Assembly: GCF_964019385.1 (NCBI RefSeq)
Contig: NC_088643.1
Span: 77,209,126-77,273,125 of the forward strand
Source: Sycon ciliatum
Lineage: Eukaryota > Porifera > Calcarea > Leucosolenida > Sycettidae
Reading direction: 5' to 3'
DNA length: 64,000 bases
The notes below the pieces were generated by a model, which saw nothing but the letters and a program-made list of their open reading frames with translations, was not told the origin of the DNA and searched no databases. Shown here in pieces: positions 21,641-33,878 of the stretch (positions are counted from its first letter, which is position 1; every line of letters starts with the position of its first letter). The position numbers and the translations under genes are program-made.

Positions 21641-22430
21641 TCACCTTGTCAAGTCGTGGTGAAAGCGAAGGCAGCCAAACTTGACACCCAATGCTTCCCG
21701 TTCAGTTTGAGAATATTGCTGCTCGACGCCGGAGAGTGCACGGCTGGCGAATGCTACAGGTGCATCGTGGCCGTTGTCTTGGCGTTGACACAGGATTGCG
21801 CCGAGGCCGGTGGGCGATGCGTCGACATACAGTGATGTGTTGCGGTCAAAGTATTGCAGCATGCAGTCTTCGGCGATGGCCTTCTTCAGTGCATCAAATG
21901 ATTGTTGCTCAACATCAGTTCAACGCCAAACAGTACCTTTCTTAGTGAGAGCAGGGAGTGGCGTGGTGAGATCAGCCATGTTACGAATGTAACGGCGGAG
22001 GAAGTTGGTGAGACCCAGGAAACTCTGTATGTCGCTGACGCAAGATGGCGTAGAGAATGTTGCCACAGACTGCTGGTGGCTGGGAGAGGCGCGGATGCCC
22101 TTGTCGGAGTAGACGCTAGCCATGAACTTGAGCCGAGGCTTGAGGATGTGACATTTGTGACATTTGGCTCGGTTGAGTGTAACGTTGTGATCTTGGAGCC
22201 GCTGGAGGCAGGCGGCGAGTCGTCGGTTGTGCTCTTCGACGCTCTTACCAAAGTTGAAGATGTTGTCGTGGACGTTCTTCACACCGTCGAGGCCAGCGAG
22301 CCATGGCGTCCAGTGTGCGCTGTAGGATCTCGGATGCGGACGATACGCCCATGGGCAGACGTTTACAGTGCAAAACTGCGTAGCGACGTGACTCAGGGTG
22401 GCCTGGCTCTCCACAGCGGTAGCAGAGCGA
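21641..22430 (-). pseudogene. Gypsy reverse transcriptase (C-terminal part) and RNase H
   Basis: Reads RLPMGVSSASEILQRTLDAM, then GVKNVHDNIFNFGKS, HKCHILKPRLKFM, FLGLTNFLRRYIRNMADL, and in another frame LYVDASPTGLGAIL and QYSQTEREALGV. These are the palm, thumb and tether/RNase H motifs of Gypsy pol. The catalytic Asp-Asp reads Asp-Asn, and frames change at least twice, so it is dead. Confidence 0.8.
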
Positions 22431-23092
22431 TGTGCTGGATTCCCGCCGGCCTGGAGCGCGAGTGGCGACTGGGGCAGGTGGCTGGTGGTACGAGTTTGCA
22501 GCTGGATGTGGCGAAGACTGCATCGGTCGACGCGACGGAGTTGAAACAGTAGCAGGAGGCGGCTGTGTCCTTTTGTAGAACGGTGGCTGATGACGGAGGG
22601 CATTGATCGAGTCTTGTGTGCGCCGGAACGCCGTCGTCTGTTTCACTGACGCTTCAAATGCTCTGGCGGCCTTGAGCGCCTTGGCGAGATCAAGGGACGC
22701 AGTCTCCAGCAGTTTTCTGCGGAGTGGATCGGACGTGCATCCTGCCACAATTTGATTACAGAGAGCCACGTTCTTCTGGGCATCGTCGGCGAAGCTGCAG
22801 GTCGTTGCCGATGCCAGCAAACGAGTATAAAACGTGTCTAACGTTTCGCCAGGCTGCTGGGTGACCTGCCGGAAGTGGAAGCGGGCCATGCTGGGGCTCT
22901 GCTTCGACTGAAAGTAGTCGGCGGCGGCGGTTATGAGGCCGTCGAGATCGTTGCCAGTGTTGGCTAACGTAGGGACGAGCTGCTGGATGTCCGTGAGGAC
23001 ACTCCCGGCGAAAGAGAGTAGACAGGCAGTGGAGAGGAGCAATCAGAGGTAGCTGACGATGCTGATGTCGTCAAAGACGCCTGCGAAGCCAT
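22420..23092 (-). pseudogene. Gypsy gag with zinc knuckle, frameshifted and truncated
   Basis: Starts MASQASLTTSASS at 23,092 and changes frame near 23,000. It then shows the capsid-type segment FHFRQVTQQPGETLDTFYTR and a zinc knuckle beginning CYRCGEPGHPESR. The knuckle runs straight into RT sequence (YAVLHCKRLPMG), marking a deletion of protease and N-terminal RT. Confidence 0.8.
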
Positions 23093-23411
23093 GCCAAGAT
23101 AAGAAACCTCTTTGAATAAATCACGCGCTAGCGCTCTTCCACAAGAAAATTCATCCGAAAAATATGTTCGGCAAAGTGAGCTTTTTCCGAACAAACATGC
23201 CGCATCTTCGTGTGCATTTTTCGACCTCGCTCCCGCTTGCCGAATCTTTTGCCGAATTTTGGAATGCAAAACCTCACTAATATGATGCCAACAGAATGTA
23301 ATGGTGTGCGTGCATGCGTACAGAGTCGGTGCGTACCGACTGTCAGCACAGGTGTGGAAAGCAGCATATGTAAATGGATAGGAGCACAAACGGTGCCGCG
23401 TGCATATATGT

Positions 23412-23473
23412 GTCGGTAGAGCATGAGACTCTTAATCTCAGGGTCGTGGGTTTGAGCCCCACGTTGGGCGCCA
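23412..23473 (+). tRNA. tRNA-Lys(CTT) 3' fragment at the Gypsy primer site
   Basis: About 60 nt match the D-stem to 3' end of tRNA-Lys: GTCGGTAGAGC, the anticodon loop with CTT, GGTTTGAGCC (T arm, one change) and GTTGGGCG followed by CCA. The 5' quarter does not pair with the acceptor 3' strand, so this is not a working tRNA gene. On the minus strand it begins TGGCGCCCAACG, a tRNA-Lys primer-binding site placed correctly upstream of gag. Confidence 0.75.
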
Positions 23474-24461
23474 AATGTCGTCTCAGTTGGAGAACGAGCT
23501 GCCTCTACTATACCCTCGCCACGCCACACATCAAACGGACTAGTCAAGTGGTTTTTCTCTAGAGCTAGAGAGAGAGCTATTCATTACTACACTTCAGGAG
23601 ACGACGGGAGAACTGACAACTGACATGGCGAAAGGAAACATGATATCGGAAAGTGGTGCCCTCATCAGCACAAAAAGTGGCGTACTCGATATCATATCAG
23701 CACAAAAAAGGTGCACGTGTCAGCAATACAACAAAGCAGCGCAGCAGCATGTACGGGTCAGCATCACAGAGACACAAATACAGCAGCAGGTACTACAAAG
23801 AGACAACACGTGCAGCCACATGTACAACATATGGGTGTGACAGTCCATATATGTACGTGTGAACACTACACACGATGAGAACATGCAAAGTATGGAGACC
23901 CAGACTGTGTGGTCAGCAGAACACAGCCCGTACAGGATGAAACAGACAACTTAACGTAATATAGCACCACGTACCGGCGGACTAGTCGACGCTGATGGGA
24001 GAAGTGGCACCCCCTGAGGCAGCTACGGATGCTAGAACTCTACAGCCAGACCAACACCAATATAAAACAAAAAGGTACACCACACCAGGAAGCAAGTCAA
24101 ATAAAGATGTGTGAACAACAGCCACACACCACAGAAAAGCATACAGAACAAAGACTCAATTACCGACACCATAGACACTGCAAAATCCAAACAGGAGGAA
24201 AATACTAACTCCCTGAGGACACTGAGCATGAGGCAAACGCGCAAGCAACCTCTTGCCGATGTTCCACCGTGTAACAACAACCGCGCTGGCCACCGGACTG
24301 TATGGTAGGGGTATTACACCTGGACCTCAAGACCAACGGGCGAAGGACAGCAGACCGGGCCCAGGTAAATACAATGAGGAGCACTGTATACAACTACAGA
24401 AATAACCCAAACCCATGCCAATTTGACCAACATACCTTCCCTGCGCATCCATTCCTAGTGT
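23474..24461. other. Probable Gypsy 5' LTR region and unassigned sequence
   Basis: By position the minus-strand 5' LTR should begin here, right after the primer site. Neither its far end nor a matching 3' LTR was found. Overlapping ORFs carry no motif. Confidence 0.4.
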
Positions 24462-25354
24462 ACGGGTCTGAAAGATGAAAGATGGAGCGCTTGTATACAC
24501 GGGCCCGGAAAGCCTGCTTCGGCCGCTCGGCAGCAGCTTCGTAGTGGTGGTCAAGGGTCGAAGACCGACGGATACGGATCAACTCCCCAGTGAACACACC
24601 TTTGCCCATACTACAGGGGTGGTTACTACCGACAAGCAGATACAGGAAACGATTGGTGAACTTGAAATGAGGCCATGTATCTCTTACTACGGAAAACTGT
24701 GGTGTCCAGGAAATCAATGCCATCATGTGCCAGTTCATGAGAAAACTTGAGGGCCGAACACTTATTAATCCTATCTAAAGTGCGCTGAACTTGACCTTCG
24801 CAACCATGCAATGATAAAGCGTCTATAAACCTGAACCTCTAAACCCTCCCCCTCTAAGATCGGCAAAACGTACTGCTTCTCCAAATACAGCATAACAATG
24901 TCGGCATAGACCACTGCTGCAGGCGAACCCATGGCAGTCCCTTGGATCTGCCGAAACACATCGTTACCATACACAAACTCATTTTTCTTCCGAATGACTG
25001 ACATCAAGGAAGTCACTGCTGTTAATAACCATGTACGAAGGGCGAGGGGCATCCACCTTGTACACCTGTGTGTGATATACCACGACAACCGGGCTCGTTG
25101 GGGATATTGGTGTAGTAAAGGCTGGTCACATCTATACTCAATTATAAATGATCGTCCCGCACAGGCAAACCTTCTACCAAGTTGATGAAATCCGCAGTTG
25201 AGGTCAGAACAGTACTTTCCTCACATACATACGGGTTCAGTAGAAAGTCAGTGAACTCAGCAGGATAGTAGCCAGGACTATTTAGATTAACAATAGGCCT
25301 AACCTTCAGGACCCAGGGCTTATGTGTTTTGAGAAGTCTCCTGAAAACGGGCAT
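24462..25354 (-). pseudogene. Penelope-like reverse transcriptase, copy 2
   Basis: Fragments in order: MPVFRRLLKTHKP, LKVRPIVNLNSPGYY, then QIQGTAMGSPAAVVYADI, YRRFI (followed by the deletion), FLDTTVF, SNHPCSMGKG and GELIRIRRSS. It keeps the frame across QIQGTAMGSP, where copy 1 shifted. The deletion removes the catalytic Asp region. Not functional. Confidence 0.75.
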
Positions 25355-26735
25355 GCGCCACCGGTGCGACTAAGAACAGTGACATAATATAATTATTATA
25401 TTAGTGGGCATACGATGCTCAATGCGATGCCTAGTCATGGTGAGTAAACAATTGACTCGGGTCGCTCACACGAAGTCTCAACACAGCCTTGAGCCTGTTG
25501 GTTGCCATCGGCAGTCTAGCCGCATGCTCATCTAGCCCCTCAGGCAAAAAAAACAGTCATTTATAATGTTTGGCATTGTGATGCTGGGCACGACCTATAT
25601 CATCATAGTGAGATCAGTCCAGGACTACTATCACAATAGACTGCCTTTGAATATGCCTGAGTCCGATCGCGTTCTAGCTCCCAAACTATGCGCTGCATGT
25701 GTACACTCCGCCTATGGTTAGTCTACTCCAGAACAACGCCTGGAGAGGTTCATTGGGGGCATGATGTCCCCCCACCCCATTCCCCCCTTGCCCCTGCACC
25801 TGAAGTACCGGTATTGCCCCCCCCCCCCCCCTCCCCAAACAAATTACAGGACACAGATGGAGCACTGGGGAGCACGTAGCAGTAGGCAAAGTTGACGATG
25901 CCAGTGCAGACACGCCTGATCTCGGTCACCACACTGGCACCGTATAGTCTCCAAGGGACATAGCTACCAGAGAACACACAGAATGGGAGTATATAGTGCT
26001 ATCTCGGTGGATAGACAACCCCCTATACACAAAATATCTACTGATAGAGTTCTGTGTAGACTCTATGTGCACATATGTGTGGATGAGTACTGGTAAACGG
26101 GCAGCTAACCCTAGTCTAAGTAAAATAAAGGTAGAATGTAGACCCTGGGCAAAAAAATAAGTAAATAAAAATATTGACTAGTTTGAGGGAAAGACACAAA
26201 CGGGAAAAGTCTGAAGAATTGACTGTCACCAAAAAAATAATAATAGCTACACACACGAGGGAACTCAGATGGAGAGCCAAGGATTAAAATTGAAAAAGAG
26301 GACCATCAGTTTACGAGTTATCCGTTTTGTCCAACACTAACGGATATAAACGTGATGCAGCTAAGCATCAGGTCGTTGAATGCCAGGATCTCATCAGTCA
26401 GTTTTTGTGCTAATTGATGCACATTTTTGACTCAGCAGTATTCTGCATATAACCGTTAGTGTTGGACAAAACGGATAACTTGTAAACATGAGGGAACACT
26501 CATCCTTACCCAAGTCCCAACGTCAGCACTCGGCGCTGCTCCGAACCAAGAGGGACACTGGAGAGATCGTCCATCAGCTCCTCTCTTGTCCTGCGATCAA
26601 ATCGCCTAATGCTAAACACAAGAAGATAGGAAAGGCAAGTAGAATAAATAAATCAATAAAATAATAAACAACAAAACAAGTTTGAACAGCTGCAAACGTA
26701 ATGGACGATTCGAACAAGACCAATGATATACCTAG
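24462..26735 (-). mobile_element. Penelope-like retroelement, copy 2 (decayed, inverted)
   Basis: Reverse-complement copy of 374-2,590, including the nested inverted-repeat element (about 26,320-26,490). It is broken at different places from copy 1: a stop ends the frame after PVRDDHL, and about 18 bp are missing after YRRFI. Confidence 0.75.
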
Positions 26736-26863
26736 CAATAAGTGTGCAGAGTGTGCAGCCCAAGGATAATCATCCCACAGCAAAGTTTATTGTTTAGGGC
26801 ATAGACTCACAGTAACAAGCTCACCTTTGCTGCATCTCACACCGCTTCACACGGTAATCTACT

Positions 26864-26957
26864 GTATCACCATGGTAATTTCTGTTGCACATTGCTGCTT
26901 GTTTAACAAAAGGCAGAAAACACACCGAATTTCCAGGAATTACCATGGTGATACGGT
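26864..26957. repeat. Short inverted repeat
   Basis: GTATCACCATGGTAATT and its reverse complement AATTACCATGGTGATAC lie about 60 bp apart, with TGTTGCAC and AAACACACC between. Probably a small MITE; no duplication identified. Confidence 0.4.
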
Positions 26958-27627
26958 ACTTTAGCTTGAACCTATCGTATGACGGGTTTTCTATGTACAT
27001 GTACATGTATGAACGTACTCGCACTGGGCACTCTGGCCGCACGCATCTGCACGCGTATGCAGCCTGTCAGTGGCGGTATACCCTCGAACGGTATAAAAAA
27101 GTATAGTACTCGACAGGACTTCCGACCGGGTCGCAGGTAACCCAGTGTTCTTTTTCCAAAAGGTCCAAGTACTCACAAACAGGGTCACTGACCTGGCTCT
27201 GGAGCAGACACTGGTAATCTAGGTCCAAGTTTGCTCGATTATGTTCTGATGCTTCATGTGCTTTCATAGCCAAGGTTTCTCACTTTCTTCGCAAGCTCTT
27301 TTAGTCTTGAGAGTTGACAACTGCTTATGGTTGTGTTGGCAGAAAACATATCAGCTAATCTGACAACCGTCCAACCCCATTTTACTGGTAAGTAGTCAGC
27401 GAGTGGCTTTGATGGGGCCATACAGTACTAGAGGGGAAGTTACGCGGCATATTTGTGCTTCCTTTTTGAAAACACGTTCTCGATCGAAGGGTTTCTAAAC
27501 TTTATCCCTGCGCTCATTGATGGAGTTCATCGATGGAGTTGCCAGCGGCACTCTACAGAAGAACAATGTTGTCAAGTTTTTTTATGAAAAATTGTCAAAC
27601 ATTTTCAAATTGCTATAAGTTTGGTTA

Positions 27628-28008
27628 GGGCCGGGTTCCACTGCGGCTCCGCAGCTCCGCTGCTCCACGGTACTTGGCTGCATGCAGCAGAGCGGCGCGG
27701 TTCCAGTGACACTCGCCATTCACGGTACCGCGATCGTGCTCGACGTTTTTTGATGACATTTAGCCTGCCTGCGCGCGCGTGAAATCCAAAAAAATACTCG
27801 TGTTCTGGCCTGTGCAACGAATTAAAATTCCCCCGAATAAAACAATTAAGTGCGGGAAACAATGCAAGCCGTGACCGCGGCTTGCATTTTTTGTATCAAG
27901 CAGCGAAGCGAAAGCTGGTGATGAGCCGCGGCCTCGCTGGACCAGCTCGTAATGATGACGTTTCATGCCGTGGATGATGTGCGGCGGAGCGGCAGTGGAA
28001 CCCAGCCC
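27628..28008. mobile_element. PIF/Harbinger-type MITE
   Basis: 381 bp with inverted ends GGGCCGGGTTCCACTG and CAGTGGAACCCAGCCC, flanked by TTA on both sides (27,625-27,627 and 28,009-28,011). A 3-bp TWA duplication is the PIF/Harbinger signature. The ORF across it has no transposase motif. Confidence 0.75.
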
Positions 28009-28217
28009 TTAGGCAAAGGAAATTTGTCATTAATTTGTTTATGCTGCATAGATGGAGAGCTGCACACTCTGGCTTATGGACTCTCGCCTACAGTGTAGTC
28101 GTACTGCTAGTGTACTGGCATTACAGAAGACACGAAAAACGAGAACATAACTATGGCGAGAAAGTAATTACTGGCTAAGAATTGCCCTAAGACTTACCGC
28201 TTCTCAGTGCTCCATAC

Positions 28218-28245
28218 CAGGAAGTAGTACAATACCTACTCCCTG
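28218..28245. mobile_element. Micro-hAT insertion (28 bp)
   Basis: CAGGAAGTAGTACAATAC plus CTACTCCCTG, flanked by perfect 8-bp duplications CTCCATAC (28,210-28,217 and 28,246-28,253). Same sequence family as the 44-bp palindrome at 56,521, lacking its centre. Confidence 0.7.
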
Positions 28246-29753
28246 CTCCATACGAGTGTTTTCTCCTCATTCTCTGCATCCTTTACCCCAGGAGTCTCGT
28301 CCATTTAGCGGCTCAAATGCTTGAGCTCCGGATAGCGGAAAATAGCTCGTCGTCCATTAGCGGCTCTAATAGTACCTGGTCTGAAGTGTCGCAGTCTAGC
28401 AACTATGATTTTTTCCAGGAGGGTAAGGGTTGCAAATCCAAAGAGACCCTAAGCTTCGTCTATCAAACAAAACAATTGCCCTAAAAAATGGAAGAGGAAA
28501 AGAGTGAGCGAGCTGGTCTGAGCGCGCTACTTTTCAAAAAATAGAAGCTGAAAGCCATCAAAGTCAAAGCATTCTGGCTAGCGCGTTTGTGTATGTCACG
28601 AGCGCTAGTGCGCTAGTCGCAGCAAACGCTCGCAGGCCAGAGTTAGCGCTATTTGGGCTGTTTGCCGCACGCGGCAGCTGGATGGATCACGTGATCCAAG
28701 CTGACAAATAAGGTCCGATGGTTCAGCTACATTGAGCCACAAGCATTAGTATTACCCTAATGTGTTCAGCTCAGTGCAGTCCGCGATCCGCGGATCCGTG
28801 TTCGGATGTGCATGCGTGAGGAACTTCCTTCTTTGGAACTGCTTCTTGCATGAGCTGTTTCGGATATTTCGTCTCCTGGCCTGACTTATTTCGTTTCGGC
28901 GCTGCTGAGACCTCCTTTCGCGGAATATTACTCAATGACAGGTGAGTTGACCAGTTTCCTTTGATTCATTTGCTTGTGTTCACTCTTTCATTTACGAAAA
29001 GTGTGCTGATCGTTTTTTTTTGTTTGGGCGGAATGCAATAAATAATGGAAAAGCTGACAGGATCTCTTTTCTCAATTTAGCTTTTCCGCTGCCGAGGCAT
29101 CCTTTTACGGAATGCTCGATGAAAGGTCATCTCTGAGTTGACCGGTTTCCTTCGATTCATGTGCTTATGCTCGCCCTTTCATTTACGGAAACGTGTGCTG
29201 ATTTTATTCGGATTTAGATCCATTTTATCTCTTTGTCCTTGTCTACAGTGTGTGAAGAATGCGAGTTCACCTTCTTGACGGTAATGCTTATGTTAGATGT
29301 GTTGTCGAAATACTCATGTTCATTGCACATTGGTACGTACAAGTAAGGCACTGGTCAGTCGCATACTATCGTTGGCAGTTCCCAATCTGGCGGGAAAGGT
29401 TCCGAAGGACTCATTGACCGAGTTTGCCAAATAAATTCGCATATCAGGGAAAATCTCCATTGTGGAGAGGTTCAGTAACTTGTTTGCTTCATACGAAACA
29501 AGCCAATGGGTGCAGTCTCGTCTCGTGAAAATCTCGTACTTGTATGATTGGAATTGTTTACTCGGGTCTGGGCTGTTTGATTTGTGAGTACCGCCGAGAT
29601 TGCACTGCCCCAATTAAAGTTTCGTGCCGCCAAAGCAAGAATTACGATCTGCAATCTGTTTGTAGTACCTGTAGCACCTGCAAGAATGTGCAGTACATGT
29701 ATCGTACTTTCTCTGTTGCTGTTTCAGTTGCCGTCATGTTGCTAAAGAAATGT

Positions 29754-30043
29754 TCAGTAGAGAGGTTCTGCAAAACGAAAATTCGAACGAAGTTTCGCGA
29801 CAGTCCTTGCGAAAGTGTGTACCAATGTTTGCACGAACTTTGCGTTCTGCACATTTTGTAGTTTGCGCGGACCAAGTGCACGTACGCCATGACCCGATCT
29901 CACGAAATTTCCTACGACAGTCATCTCGCGTTTCCTGCAAGTTTCGCGTCCAAAGTTGCGAAAGTTCCAGCGAAGTTTCGCACTTCATAATGTAGAGCGA
30001 AAGTTTGTACGCATTTTCGTTTTGCAGAACCTCTCTAGTGACT
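29754..30043. mobile_element. MITE with ISL2EU-like ends
   Basis: Inverted ends AGAGAGGTTCTGCAAAACG, enclosing about 250 bp rich in TTTCGC and GCGAAA. The ends resemble the AGAGGTTATGCG ends of the complete ISL2EU-like element. Repeated at 58,977-59,260 in the sister copy. Flanking duplication is ambiguous. Confidence 0.55.
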
Positions 30044-30333
30044 CATTTGTTTCATACGAGACGAGTCAATGAGTCGGTGTGGCTTAGAATCTTTCGCTGT
30101 AGAAGAAATCTATTCCTATGTCTATTGGAGAAATAATTGTATTCACTGGTTATAAAATAGGTTAAGACAAACTCACAGAATAAATACCATCGGCCCCTTG
30201 GTGTTCGTCCTAAAGAGGTTCGACTGGATATCATTCACACTCACCAAAAAATGTGTAAGATTTTATTATCATGGAGTGCCTTGTTTATCTCTCAGTACCT
30301 CCAACCATAGCCTTGCCCCTTTTAACCTCAGGA

Positions 30334-32491
30334 TAGAAAGAAACCGCTTTCCACCCTGGACTTTGATGATCTGTCTGACAGGATTGGTTCGGCCCTCACT
30401 GAGACAGGACGGCATGTCACTGTTAGCACTGGCGTTGATGAACTCGTGGATAAATGGCACGGTAGCATTGGAGGTCTCCTTGATGACCTCGATCCATATG
30501 TGGTCAAGAACATAAAGCTACACAAGAAATCGCCTAAGCCATGGATCACTCCAGAGCTACGTTTTCTATTGGCACGTCGACAGTACCTCCATCGCCGAGC
30601 ATGTAAGAAAGCGAGTGACCCAGCAGCTTTAGAAGAATATCGTCGAGTTCGGCGCGAGGGAACTTTAATGAGCAGGCGTCTCCGCTCCCAGTACTATCAA
30701 CATCAATTCATGTCCGTCCGTAAACAGCCCAGGGGCCAATGGCAGTTACTCAATGGCCTGCTTCACAGACATACCAAGGACACTTTAGGAGGGACTGATC
30801 ACATTGGTATCTCCCGCACATTTGCACAAACTGTTTCAGACCCCATTCGGACACACCTTCACTGCCCATCTGGTCCCCATCGCCAGACTTCTATGTTGGC
30901 TTTCTCGCAGCCTACGGTCACCGACGTTGTAAAGATCCTTCGTAATCTCAATGCACATAAAGCTCCCGGAGCAGACGGGTTGCCTCCAATCCTTTTCAAG
31001 TGATGGCAGGTTCCCTGTGTGCTCTTCTCAGGGCATCTATTGAGGAGAGTAAGTTTCCTGCGCTTTTCAAGCATGCATCCGTGAGAGCACTTTTCAAGGG
31101 CGGGGACCGCTCTGAACCGCGAAACTACCGACCTGTTTCACTTTTACCGATCGCTAGCAAAGTCCTCGAGAAGCACGTGTACAACCAATTAAGCCTTCTT
31201 CTGAGAGAGAATCCCGACATTATTCCACCCCAGCAATTTGCATACAGACGATATCACTCGTGTGAGGAGGCCCTGGCTGTTGCAATTGATAGCTGGATGA
31301 AAGATTTGGATAATGGGAAAGTTGTTGGCGTAGTGCTCGCTGATGTCAGGAAAGCGTTTGACAGCGTCAATCACCAGTTGCTGTTGAATGAGTTATTTGA
31401 TTGTGGGATTGGTGACTCGGCTCTGGCATGGTTTAAAAGCTACCTGAGTGATCGAACGCAGCAGCTCATTGCACCAGAGGGCCTGCCACGCGTGCCATGT
31501 ACGCAGGGTGTTCCGCAGGGGTCTGTTTTGGGACCTATCCTATTCAGCCTCTATGTCCGTGGTCTTCCCTCATGCGTCAACAGTTCCACAGTTCTGCAGT
31601 TTGCGGATGATGTTAATATGTATGCAGCTGGTGACTCTGCTGAGGAAGTCATCGGAGCTTTGAACGGAGATCTGGCCAAGCTGTCTGTCTACCTGGAAGA
31701 GAAGCGCATGACGCTGAACCCAGCAAAGACGAAGTTCCTCCTCCTTCACAGAAAGACAACAGCAGTGCCTGGTTCCGCCAGTGTCGTCATTGACGGCGTC
31801 CATGTTCTTCGAGCGCAGTCCGCACGCTATCTTGGCATTGTCATTGACGAGCACCTGACTTTTGGGCCACAAATTGACGGTTTGATTGGGTCTGTCAACA
31901 GAAAACTCGGCGCCTGCCGCATGTCAAGACATCTCTTGCCATTCCACGCACGGCGTAGCTTTTACCTTAGTGTTATTCAGTCGTCATTGAAGTATGCAAG
32001 TAGCGCATACGTCCACACCCTCAGTTCTTACTATTTCCGGCTATGTAACAGGTGTCTAAGAATAGTTTTTGGTTTCGATAACTTTACCAGTGCCTCTCAT
32101 ATTCTTAGCCTATACAATCTCTCTCACATTTCTGTCCGAGTCAATTTGAAGCTTTTTATTCTTGTATTTCGCTCTGTCCATAGCGGCACATGTAGCTTCC
32201 TCCTAAAAGAAATTTTCCATACCCGCTCCTCCAGTGCACATACTACTGCCGTCACTAGGTCCCAAATCTCTTTTTCTCTGGCCTTGCCTTCTGCCCACAC
32301 TAAAGCTGGTTTTTCTCGTCTTGGCTATATAGGTTCTGATCGGTGGAATATGCTGCCTTCCACTGTTCGCTCTTGTACAGATTATCGCCCATTTGTTCGT
32401 TCATGCTTAACCTTTCTAGGGGCTCCCGTAAGAAGACCATAGGTCTGTGGGAAACACCCTAGTAAAATAAATAAAATAATAATAATAATAA
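30334..32491 (+). mobile_element. CR1-like non-LTR retrotransposon, 5'-truncated
   Basis: Inserted into the ~2.5-kb repeat (empty site in copy 2 near 59,552). It carries the region before RT, a full RT, and a 3' tail of AATAATAAT type. No endonuclease region, as expected for 5' truncation during target-primed reverse transcription. The A/T tail may be continued near 37,268, split by the next insertion. Confidence 0.85.
30355..32442 (+). pseudogene. CR1/L2-type reverse transcriptase, one frameshift
   Basis: The first part (to 31,003) reads the linker before RT: KKSPKPWITPELRFLLARR through LRNLNAHKAPGADGLPP. A one-base frame change at about 31,000 leads into the long second part: ALFKGGDRSEPRNYRPVSLL, VVLADVRKAFDSVNH, TQGVPQGSVLGPILF, LQFADDVNMY (catalytic FADD), TKFLLLHRK and a conserved C-terminal end (GSDRWNMLPSTVRS). 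These are the ordered RT motifs of the CR1/Jockey group. Apart from the frame change the enzyme is well kept, so the insertion is fairly young. Confidence 0.88.
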
Positions 32492-32639
32492 TTTTAGAAT
32501 TGTGATCAACAGAACGAGCTGAACCGACATTTTCACAAAGGCTTCTATTGTATTCAAAAAACGAGTGGATACGAAGGCAGTGAAGAACATGGAAGAAAGA
32601 AAAAATGTGATATGGAAGAAATGATGAACAAAAAAATGT

Positions 32640-32677
32640 ACTTCGAACTAGTTTTCGCACAACACTCCTCAGGAAGC
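32640..32677 (-). ncRNA. Hammerhead ribozyme in Penelope 3' region
   Basis: Minus strand: stem I GCTTC/GAAGT (5 bp, one G-T), CTGAGGA, a minimal stem II GTG-TTG-TGC, GAAA, stem III AAC-TA-GTT, then C at the cleavage position. Penelope-like elements are known to carry hammerheads. Confidence 0.65.
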
Positions 32678-32892
32678 TACGTTGTACTAATGAAAAACAA
32701 TCCAGAAAGATACTAATAAAGAGAAATGGAGTGAGAAGAAACAACACCTATGAAAATGTTAATCCTAGCACTAAGGTAATAACAGGAAAAACTGCGAAAG
32801 CACTTAACAAACTTGTAAGGACTACTAGTATACTGTGACACAAGATATGACACCATGGCCAACCAGAGCCAAACAGACAGAACAAGTTGCTA

Positions 32893-33483
32893 CTAAAACA
32901 ATTTCAAACGAATAATGCTGTCCTTCTGGACACACAGATTAGGCTTATGAATACGTTGACAAACGGCTTCTAACACACTCAACTGCAACTTATAACCATG
33001 ACGAGCACGGCACAAAACAGAAAAAGAAGAATCAGAATAAACCTTACAGCAATCAGGACGAGATGCAAGATGCTTATACACTGATGACTTCCTACTAGAA
33101 AACACACGCTCGCACCCACTCTTACTCACACGATCATTCTCGCTCTCACACTCACCGGAATCACTGGACTCACTGGCCGAATCCTCCTCAACGACTTCCT
33201 GCCTCGGAGCAATCAGGTCCCGTCTCCTCCCATCCCTCGTCTCACGTTCCTGTTGTGTATTCCGTTGGCTCGGTACTTCCGTTCTGAAATAGGTCAAGGT
33301 GTAATTAGCAGTTGTTCTTCTGGGTCTCGTTGATATTGCGGTAGGTATTGCTGTCGTCTCTGCCGGTGATGCAGCAAGCGATGCTGATGCAAACGTGTCT
33401 GCATGCAACACACGTGGCGTCGCCAAAGCCACATCCACCTCCGCTGGTGGAGGGAGTGACTTGGTCATGGCCACGGGAGCCAA
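32893..33483 (-). pseudogene. Penelope GIY-YIG C-terminal segment
   Basis: The last 75 residues (SSVYKHLASRPDCC, FSVLCRARHGYKLQLSVLE, KPNLCVQKDS) match segments at 40,566-40,880 and 56,450-56,740. The pattern of a F-x-(I/V)-L strand, then a helix with a conserved Glu, then a P-x-L end resembles the C-terminal half of GIY-YIG endonucleases in Penelope elements. Upstream is an acidic Ser/Glu-rich stretch. Assignment by pattern only. Confidence 0.5.
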
Positions 33484-33878
33484 TGGTGGACTTGTCGAGT
33501 GAGACGCTAGGTCCTGTGTTGGCGGAGGTAGTGGTTGTTTACGGGGTCTTCCCCGCGTGGAAAAAAAACTAGTTCAAAGTACAATTTTTTGTTCATCATT
33601 TCTTCCATATCACATTTTTTCTTTCTTCCATGTTCTTCACTGCCTTCGTATCCACTCGTCAGGCGAAGCGCCAGCACCCCAAATCAAGACTTTTTTATTT
33701 TCCGTGGCGGGAAATCGAGCTTTTCCAGGTATCTACAGCCTGTAGAAATTCAACGCTGAGAATTTCCAACTATTGTCCGGCTTTGGTCCTCTGCCACCGA
33801 CCTATCCTTTGAAGGAGAATGCTGAAACCAGTTGGTTGCTCTTCAGTAGTTCTTTCTCTATCGTACACATATTTTTGT

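Larger units (their letters stand above)
20193..23092 (-). mobile_element. Ty3/Gypsy retrotransposon, internally deleted
   Basis: Order on the minus strand is gag, end of RT, RNase H-like region, integrase: the Ty3/Gypsy order. The protease and first half of RT are missing and several frames are broken. A primer site complementary to tRNA-Lys lies upstream at about 23,473. The LTRs could not be paired by eye. Confidence 0.85.
32560..33661 (-). mobile_element. Penelope-like 3' fragment with inverted arms
   Basis: Contains a GIY-YIG-type C-terminal coding segment on the minus strand and a 3' region with a hammerhead motif. Arms of about 95 bp at 32,561-32,655 and 33,566-33,661 are inverted copies (CGAGTGGATACGAAGGCAG and its complement). 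Inverted or partial pseudo-LTRs like this are common in Penelope elements. Confidence 0.65.

Noticed and set aside
23400..23473. Functional tRNA-Lys gene
   Set aside because: The 5' acceptor strand and the A-box half do not match or pair; only the 3' portion is tRNA-like.
33640..33680. Hammerhead-like CTGACGA...GAAG on the minus strand near 33,660
   Set aside because: It spans an insertion junction and has GAAG instead of GAAA.
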